A DNA stretch of 64,000 nt from Saccopteryx bilineata. Taxonomy: Eukaryota > Chordata > Mammalia > Chiroptera > Emballonuridae. Below are positions 56,824-64,000 of the stretch, one piece after another. A program made the position numbers and the translations under genes. Under the pieces are notes generated by a model that ran no database searches, was not told where the DNA came from, and worked only from the letters and a program-made list of their open reading frames with translations. The stretch is from contig NC_089491.1 in the NCBI RefSeq assembly GCF_036850765.1, forward strand, positions 184,429,520 through 184,493,519. Reading direction: 5' to 3'. The first letter of the stretch is position 1. The number at the start of each line of letters is the position of its first letter.

Positions 56824-57222
56824 TTTTTTTTTTTTTTTTTTTTGCATTTTTCTGAAGCTGGAAACAGGGAGAGACAGTCAGACAGACTCCCGCATGCGCC
56901 CGACCGGGATCCACCCGGCACGCCCACCAGGGGGCGATGCTCTGCCCATTCTGGGCGTCGCCATGTTGCGACCAGAGCCACTCTAGCGCCTGAGGCAGAG
57001 GCCACAGAACCATCCCCAGCGCCCGGGCCATCTTTGCTCCAATGGAGCCTCGGCTGCGGGAGGGGAAGAGAGAGACAGAGAGGAAGGCGCAGCGGAGGGG
57101 TGGAGAAGCAAATGGGTGGAGAAGCAAATGGGCGCTTCTCCTGTGTGCCCTGGCCAGGAATCGAACCCGGATCCTCCGCACGCTAGGCTGACGCTCTACC
57201 GCTGAGCCAACCGGCCAGGGCC
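56824..57222 (-). mobile_element. Rhin-1-type SINE, young copy with a 16-bp tandem duplication
   Basis: A long poly-T (more than 20) marks its 3' end on the plus strand. The body is close to the other young copies. Its right end is the head (ccggccagggcc on the plus strand). tggagaagcaaatggg is duplicated in tandem at 57101-57132. The target duplication is 17 bp and perfect, and the A tail is long, so this is among the youngest SINEs in the window. Confidence 0.96.
56924..56935 (+). promoter_or_regulatory. CTCF-like core motif in Rhin-1
   Basis: CCACCAGGGGGC, intact in this young copy, same SINE position as in the others. Confidence 0.42.
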
Positions 57223-57321
57223 CCTAGCAAAGAATTTTTATGTGTATGTTTTTGTAATAATGAGAAAACCATAAGAATATATTATCTATAAAGAAAAGAA
57301 AGGAATCTTATGTAGTTTATG

Positions 57322-57400
57322 TACACTGCTCATAAAAATTAGGGGACATTTCAAAATTAATATGAAGCTATAAAATATCTCCTAATTTTGGTGAACAGTA
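57322..57400. mobile_element. Small mariner-like MITE
   Basis: The ends are inverted repeats: 'cactgctcataaaaattagggga' at the left pairs with 'tctcctaattttggtgaacag' at the right, with a few mismatches. TA flanks both ends. The total is about 79 bp, so the whole element could fold into one hairpin. Confidence 0.65.
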
Positions 57401-58239
57401 TATATATTATGATATTTAATTCCTATAAGAATATTTTGAGGCAGTAATTAAAATCTTTAGTTTAGATATAAATAAGTAGAATAACATAATCTTACAAAGG
57501 ATAAAATTACAGTTGTTTAGAATGCATTTTTGGCTATTGTTTCTCATTGCACTTAATCACTTTTTAGATGATTTTAATAATCATTGGTTTAAATGTAAAA
57601 ATTTAATATATTGGTGAGGTCAGTAATTGTGATCACATTCAACACTTCTAAAACAAATTTTCTTTATATTAAAAAGGGCTAAAATTTAAGAAGAAAAAAC
57701 CAGTATTACTTGTATCATTAATTTTATTACAGACCATTTTCTGATTGAACTATTAACACATGTAAGAATGTAGTCTTTTCCCAAAAGTCTTAACCTCCAC
57801 AATTATTGATAATAAAAGCAAAGGTTATAGAAGGAAGTGAGCAATGTTATCTAGTTTTGTGAAAAGAAATGTTACATGTCAAGTTTTTTTAAAAAATATA
57901 ATCTGTCTGATGAAAATAATAGATTATATCCCCAGAAGAAGATGCACATGTGTATATGTACTAATCTGCCAATTCTCAATCAAAGCCACTTTTGTGTATG
58001 TAGCGGTATAAAATATTAAGCAATTCACATATTTATAATGACCAAAGATTTTATAATTATTTATTTCCTACAATCCTCATAATCACCCCAAGGACTCCAA
58101 ATTTTCTTTAACCTCAACCATTTTCTTTCCTAGCACCTTTTACCATCCAATATAGTGCATAACTTATGATGACTGGATATGTTGTATTAAAAATAAAGAT
58201 TTGAATTTTGAACTTATTTAGAATTGCTGATTTAAATAT
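57401..58239. other. AT-rich unassigned stretch
   Basis: No gene or repeat was recognised. Confidence 0.4.
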
Positions 58240-58251
58240 CCCTAACTTTAT
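58240..58251. repeat. Left target-site duplication of SINE
   Basis: ccctaactttat recurs at 58711-58722. Confidence 0.88.
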
Positions 58252-58294
58252 TCTTTTATTTATTTTATTTTATTTTTTTTAGTGGGAGAGAGAA

Positions 58295-58341
<47 letters not shown>

Positions 58342-58710
58342 CAGACAGGAACAGACAGACAGGAAGGGAGAGGGATAAGACGCATCAATTCTTCATTGTA
58401 GCACCTTAGTTGTTCAGTGATTGCTTTCTCATATGTTCCTTGACTGGGGGGCTACAGCTGAACCAGTGACTCCTTGCTCAAACCAGCAACCTTGGGCTCA
58501 AGGCAGCGACCTTGGACTTCAAGCTAGTGACCTTTGACCTTTGGGCTTAAGCGAGTGACCATGGGGTCCTATCTATGATCTCACGCTTAAGCCAGAGATC
58601 ACCATGCTCAAGCTGGTGAGCCTGCGCTCAAGCCAGTGACCTTGGGGTTTCACCTGGGTCCTCTGTGTTCCAGGCCAATGCTCTATCCACTGCACTACCA
58701 CCTGGTCAGG
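58252..58710 (-). mobile_element. tRNA-derived SINE, 'CCTGACCAGGCGGTGG' family, long copy
   Basis: On the minus strand the head is 'gcctgaccaggtggtagtgc', followed by 'agtggatagagcattggcct', 'acccaggtgaaacccc' and an extended set of 'cttgag' phrases, more than in other copies. A (GA)n run is at 58296-58335 and an (ATTTT)n tail precedes it. The perfect 12-bp target duplication defines both ends. Confidence 0.92.
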
Positions 58711-58722
58711 CCCTAACTTTAT

Positions 58723-58920
58723 CTTTTTAAAAATAATAAATCATGCATAATTAAGTTTTAGGATGATATAGTGAGCCTGTGATCTTATAATAACCATATA
58801 CTATTATTATATGACTCCACAAATAGTTACCAGATTACAGTTAACTGTAGAGTGTAGAGGTCAAGGCCAGCATTCTCTGGAGGATTATAAGCTATGCAAG
58901 TTAAGAAATAGCTTGGACTA
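58723..58920. other. Unassigned stretch
   Basis: Short AT-rich spacer before the LINE-1 poly-T. Confidence 0.4.
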
Positions 58921-59215
58921 AAAGTTTTTTTTTTTTTTTCCTTTTTTTTTTTTTTAATAAATTTTTATTAATGGTAATGGGATGACATTAATAAATCAGG
59001 GTACATATATTCAAAGAAAACATGTCTAGGTTATTTTGTCATCAAATTATGTTGCAAACCCCTCGCCCAAAGTCAGATTGTCCTCCGCCACCCTCTATCT
59101 AGTTCTCTGTGCCCCTCCCCCTCCCCCTAACTCTCTCCCTCCCTCCCTCCCATGTCCTCCCTCCCCCCACCCTTGGTAACCACCACACTCTTGTCCATGT
59201 CTCTTAGTCTCATTT

Positions 59216-62200
59216 TTATGTTCCACCAATGTATGGAATCATGTAGTTCTTGTTTTTTTCTGATTTACTTATTTCACTCCTTATAATGTTATCAAGATCC
59301 CACCATTTTGCTGTAAATGATCTGATGTCATCATTTCTTATGGCTGAGTAGTATTCCATAGTGTATATGTGCCACATCTTCTTTATCCAGTCTTCTATTG
59401 AAGGGCTTTTTGGTTGTTTCCATGTCTTGGCCACTGTGAAGAGTGCTGCAATGAACATGGGGCTACATGTGTCTTCACGTATCAATGTTTCTGAGGTTTT
59501 GGGGTATATACCCAGTAGAGGGATTGCTGGGTCATAAGGTAGTTCTATTTGCAGTTTTTTGAGGAACCACCATACTTTCCTCCATAATGGTTGTACTACT
59601 TTACAGTCCCACCAACAGTGAATGAGGGTTCCTTTTTCTCCACAGCCTCTCCAACATTTGCTATTACCCGTCTTGTTGATAATAGCTAATCTAACAGGAG
59701 TGAGGTGGTATCTCATTGTAGTTTTGATTTGCATTTCTCTAATAACTAATGAAGCTGAGCATCTTTTCATATATCTGTTGGCCATTTGTATCTCTTCCTG
59801 GGAGAAGTGTCTGTTCATGTCCTCTTCCCATTTTTTTATTGGATTGTTTGTTTGTTTGTTGTTGAGTTTTATGAGTTCTTTGTAAATTTTGGATATTAGG
59901 CCCTTATCTGAGCTGTCGTTTGAAAATATCAGTTCCCATATAGTTGGCTGTCTGTTTATTTTGATATCAGTTTCTCTTGCTGAGCAATAACTTTTAATTC
60001 TGATGTAGTCCCATTCATTTATCTTTGCCTTCACTTCTCTTGCCATTGGAGTCAAGTTCATAAAATGTTCTTTAAAACCCAGGTCCATGATTTTAGTACC
60101 TATGTCTTCTTCTATGTACTTTATTGTTTCAGGTCTTATATTTAGGTCTTTGATCCATTTTGAATTAATTTTAGTACACGGGGACAGGCTGTAGTCGAGT
60201 TTCATTCTTTTGCATGTGGCTTTCCAGTTTTCCCAACACCATTTGTTGAAGAGGCTTTCTTTTCTCCATTGTGTGTTGTTGGCCCCTTTATCAAAGATTA
60301 TTTGACCATATATATGTGGTTTTATTTCTGGGCTTTCTATTCTGTTCCATTGGTCTGAGTGTCTATTTTTCTGCCAATACCATGCTGTTTTGATTATCGT
60401 GGCCCTATAATATAGTTTAAAGTCAGGTATTGTAATGCCCCCAGCTTCATTCTTTTTCCTTAGGATTGTTTTGGCTATTCGGGGTTTTTTATAGTTCCAT
60501 ATAAATCTGATGATTTTTTGTTCCATTTCTTTAAAAAATCTCATAGGGATTTTGATGGGAATTGCATTAAATTTGTATATTGCTTTGGGTAATATGGCCA
60601 TTTTGATTATATTTATTCTTCCTATCCAAGAACAAGGAATATTTTTCCATCTCATTGTATCTTTTTCGATTTCCCTTAACAATGCTTTGTAATTTTCATT
60701 ATATAGGTCCTTTACGTTCTTTGTTATGTTTATTCCTAGGTATTTTATTTTTTTTGTTGCAATCGTGAAGGGGATTATTTTTTTGAGTTCGTTTTCTAAT
60801 ATTTCATTGTTGGCATATAGAAAGGCTATGGACTTTTGTATGTTAATTTTGTATCCTGCGACCTTACTGTATTGGTTTATTGTTTCTAATAATCTTTTTG
60901 TGGAGTCCTTCGGGTTTTCAATGTATAGGATCATATCATCAGCAAAAAGTGATAGCTTTACTTCTTCTTTTCTGATATGGATGCCTTTTATTTCTTTGTC
61001 TTGTCTGATTGCTCTGGCCAGAACTTCTAGCACCACATTGAATAAGAGTGGAGAGAGTGGACAACCCTGTCTTGTTCCTGATTTAAGGGGGAAAGTCCTC
61101 AGTTTTATGCCATTTAATATGATGTTCACTGATGATTTATCATATATGGCCTTTATCATGTTGAGATATTTTCCTTCTATACCCATTTTGTTGAGTGTCT
61201 TAAACATAAAGTTGTGTTGTATTCTATCAAATGCCTTTTCTGCATCTATTGATAAGATCATGTGATTTTTGTTTTTTGTTTTGTTGATATGGTATGTTAC
61301 GTTACCCGTTTTACGTATGTTGAACCATCCTTGAGATTCTGGGATGAATTCCACTTGATCATGATGTATTATTTTTTTAATATGCTAGTATTTTGTTTAG
61401 TATTTTAGCATCTGTATTTATTAGAAATATTGGTCTGTAGTTTTCTTTTTTTGTGCTGTCCTTGCCCGGTTTCGGTATGAGGGTTATGTTGGGCTCATAA
61501 AATGTGGTTGGAAGTATTACTTCTTCTTTAATTTTTTGGAAGACTTTGAGTAGAATAGGACCAAGTCTTTGAATGTTTGATAGAATTCACTAGTATAACC
61601 GTCTGGGCCTGGACTTTCATTTTTGGGGAGGGTTTTATAGTGTTTTCTATTTCCTCCCTGCTAATTGGTCTGTTTAGGCTTTCTGCTTCTTCATGATTCA
61701 GTCTAGGAAGGTTGTATTGTTCTAGGAATTTATCCATTTCTTCTAGATTGTTGAATTTGGTGGCATATAGTTTTTCATAGTATTCTACAATAATTCTTTG
61801 TATATCTATGTTGTCTGTGGTGATTTTTCCTCTTTCATTTTGGATTTTGTTTATATGAGTCCTTTCTCTTTTTTCCTTGGTAAGTCTTGCCAAAGGTTTG
61901 TCAATTTTGTTGATCCTTTCAAAGAACCAGCTCCTTTTTCTATTAATTTTTTCTATAGTTTTTCTGTTCTCTATTTCATTTATTTCTGCTCTGATTTTTA
62001 TTATCTCCTTTCTTCGGCTGGTTTTGGGTTGTCTTTGTTCATCTTTTTCCAGTTCCTTAAGGTGTGAAGTTAAGTGGTTCACTTGGGCTCTCTCTTGTTT
62101 GTTCATATAGGCCTGAAGTGATATGAACATCCCTCTTATCACTGCTTTTGCTGCATCCCATAGATTCTGATATGTCATATTGTCATTTTCATTTGTCTGT

Positions 62201-63017
62201 ATATATCTTTTGATCTCTGTGCTTATTTTTTGACCCATTCATTTTTTAAAAGTATGTTGTTTAGTTTCCACATTTTTGTGGGATTTTTTTCCTCTTTTTT
62301 GCAGTTGAATTCTATTTCAAGGCTTTATAATCAGAAAATATGCTTGGTACAACTTCAATTTTTCTGAATTTGCTGATGTTGTTTTTGTGGCCCAACATAT
62401 GGTCAATTCTTGAGAATGATCCATGTACACTGGAGAAAAATGTATACTCTGTCACTTTGGGATGAAGTGCCCTGTAGATGTCTATCATATCCAGGTGCTC
62501 TAGTGTTTTGTTTAAGGCCAATATATCTTTATTGATTCTCTGCTTAGATGACCGATCTAGAGCCATCAGCGGTGTATTGAGGTCTCCAAGTATGATTGTA
62601 TTTTTGTCAATTTTTGTTAAGGTCAATAAGTAGCTGTCTTATATATTTTGGTGCTCCTTGGTTTGGTGCATATATATTAAGGATTGTTATGTCTTCTTGA
62701 CTCCGTGTCCCCTTAATCATTATGAAATGACCATTTTTGTCTCTAAGTAATTTCACTGTCTTGCAGTCAGCATTATTAGATATGAGTATTGCTACAGCTG
62801 CTTTTTTTTGGATGTTATTTGCTTGGAGTATTGTTTTCCAGCCTTTCACTTTGAATTTGTTTTTATCCTTGTTGCTTAGATGAGTTTCTTGTAGGCAGCA
62901 TACAGTTGGATTTTCTTTTTTAATCCATTCTGCTACTTTGTGCCTTTTTTTTTTTGGTGAATTTAATCCATTTACATTTAGTGTAATTATTGACACTTGT
63001 GAGTTCCCTATTGCCAT
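59216..63017 (-). pseudogene. LINE-1 ORF2, broken; 712-codon open part
   Basis: ORF2 starts at ATG 63017 (MAIGNSQVSIITLNVNGLNS). The endonuclease is split between frames 63017-62607 and 62626-62312, then lost again by a one-base deletion near 62310. Frame 62238-61528 links to the reverse transcriptase, with further damage at 61620-61355, including a deletion near 61375-61390. From 61354 to 59216 the frame is open for 712 codons: reverse transcriptase with 'FADDMILY', thumb, and the C-terminal '[19 protein letters not shown]' segment. It is the longest open frame in the window, but lacks the N-terminal part. Confidence 0.93.
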
Positions 63018-63320
63018 TTTATACATTGCTTTCTGTTGGTTTTGTGTCTTGTTTGATTCTTCTCTTTCGTTTTTCCATCTTTTGTTTTTGTTTGGTTGTA
63101 TTCCATACATCTTTCTTCTGTTGCTATCTTTTTAAAATCCTGTGCTACTGTGGTGGTTTTTTCAATGGTGGTTACCATTAAGTGTTGAAAAAGGTTCCTA
63201 CCCTGTTCATTGTAGTGCACTATCTTGTGAGCACTTTTGCACTCCATCATTTTTTGCTACTGTTAATCTCCGTCCTCTCCCCTTTTTTTTAATTGTTTTT
63301 GTCACAGTTTAAATTTGGTT

Positions 63321-64000
63321 TTATTGTGTTCTTCTTGGAGCTTTTACTTGTGGTTTTGTTTGTTTTGTTCTTTGTATCTGATTGGAGAACCTCCTTTAGT
63401 AATTCCTGGAGTGGGGGTTTTCTGATGATAAATTCCCTCATCTTTTCTGTATCTGTGAATATTTTTATTTCTCCTTCGTATTTGAAGGATAGCTTTGATG
63501 TGTATAGTGTTTGTGGCTGAAAGTTCCTATCTTTCAGGACTTTAAATATTGGGGTCCACTCTCTTCTAGCTTGTAGTTTCTGTTGAGATATTGGATGATA
63601 ATCTAATGGGCCTTCCTTTATATGTTGTATTCTTCTTTTCCCTGGCTGCCTTGAGAACTTTTTCTTTGTTGTTGGTTTGTGCCAATTTCATTATGATGTG
63701 CCTTGGAGTAGGTTTGTTGGGGTTAAGAAAACTCAGAACTCTGTTTGCTTCTTTAATTTAAGGCTTCAGGTCTTTCCACAGGCTTGGGAAGTTCTCATCT
63801 ATTATTTGTTTGAATATGTTCTCCATTCCATTTTCTCTCTCTTCTCCCTCTGATATACCTATTATTCTTATGTTATTCTTTTTGATGGAGTCAGACAATT
63901 CCTGTAGGGCTATCTTATTTATAAAATTTTTTTGAGTCTCTTTCTTCTTCTCTCTGTTGTGCCTCAAGTTGCTTGTCTTCTATTTCACTTATTCTACCTT
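63321..64000 (-). pseudogene. LINE-1 ORF1, partial and broken
   Basis: The stop is at 63321-63323. The visible part contains the RRM start ('NNIRIIGISEGEERENGMEN') in the 63967-63758 frame and, after an in-frame TAA at 63758-63760 (Gln to stop compared with the 21.4-kb copy), the C-terminal domain with further changes near 63600. The N-terminal coiled coil is cut by the window end. Confidence 0.88.

Larger units (their letters stand above)
58925..64000 (-). mobile_element. LINE-1, long inter-ORF lineage, runs off the window
   Basis: On the minus strand the element has ORF1 (partial at the window end), a 303-bp spacer, ORF2, G-rich 3' UTR and poly-A (T-runs at 58926-58955). It is the same lineage as the 21.4-kb element. 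Its 5' UTR lies outside the window, so monomers and the second target duplication cannot be checked. Confidence 0.94.

Noticed and set aside
59216..61354. 712-codon frame as a working reverse-transcriptase gene
   Set aside because: It lacks the endonuclease and is preceded by several frameshifts in the same ORF2. It is part of a damaged LINE-1.

Overview
This window is vertebrate, almost certainly bat, DNA built mostly of retrotransposons. No host protein-coding exon, tRNA gene or rRNA gene could be supported. The organism call rests on three tRNA-derived SINE families. The first has a GCCCTGGCCGGTTGGCTCAG-type head and matches what I know as Rhin-1 of horseshoe and leaf-nosed bats (Rhinolophoidea). 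The second has a GCCTGACCAGGCGGTGG-type head. The third has a CCTGACCTGTGGTGGCGCAG-type head. One Ves-like copy is also present. The family assignment is from memory of these repeats; a genome search would confirm it.

Layout. 1-2.7 kb: two diverged, LTR-like blocks. 2.8-11.9 kb: AT-rich intergenic DNA with SINEs of all ages, hAT remnants, and a short inverted (twin-primed) LINE-1 at 5.58-6.54 kb. 11.97-20.1 kb: one 8.1-kb minus-strand insertion flanked by a perfect 16-bp target-site duplication. It contains a nearly full LINE-1, then about 2.5 kb of decayed retroviral gag/pol, then a second LINE-1 3' end. 21.4-29.3 kb: a plus-strand full-length LINE-1 whose 5' UTR holds tandem ~241-bp monomers. 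29.3-33.7 kb: mostly unassigned AT-rich DNA. 33.7-37.6 kb: an ancient L1M-type LINE broken by a SINE, a Tigger DNA transposon and a solo LTR. 37.6-39.0 kb: SINE cluster, one copy inside a MER5A-like element. 39.07-45.2 kb: minus-strand full-length LINE-1 with an unusual 160-bp chimeric 5' extension. 45.2-58.9 kb: intergenic DNA with SINEs, LTR-like blocks, a Tigger-like element, a small MITE and an old LINE-1 5' end. 58.9-64 kb: minus-strand LINE-1 running off the window.

Two LINE-1 lineages coexist. One (11.97-20.1 and 39.1-45.2 kb) has about 58 bp between ORF1 and ORF2; the other (21.4-29.3 and 58.9-64 kb, plus the twin-primed fragment) has 303 bp. All four long copies carry stops or frameshifts in ORF1 and/or ORF2, so none looks competent as it stands. 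The most interesting signals are the 3' transduction-like insertion that carries retroviral sequence, the tandem promoter monomers, the chimeric 5' junction with a first-exon-like fragment, and the CTCF-like motif that the Rhin-1 SINE carries at a fixed position in its body.
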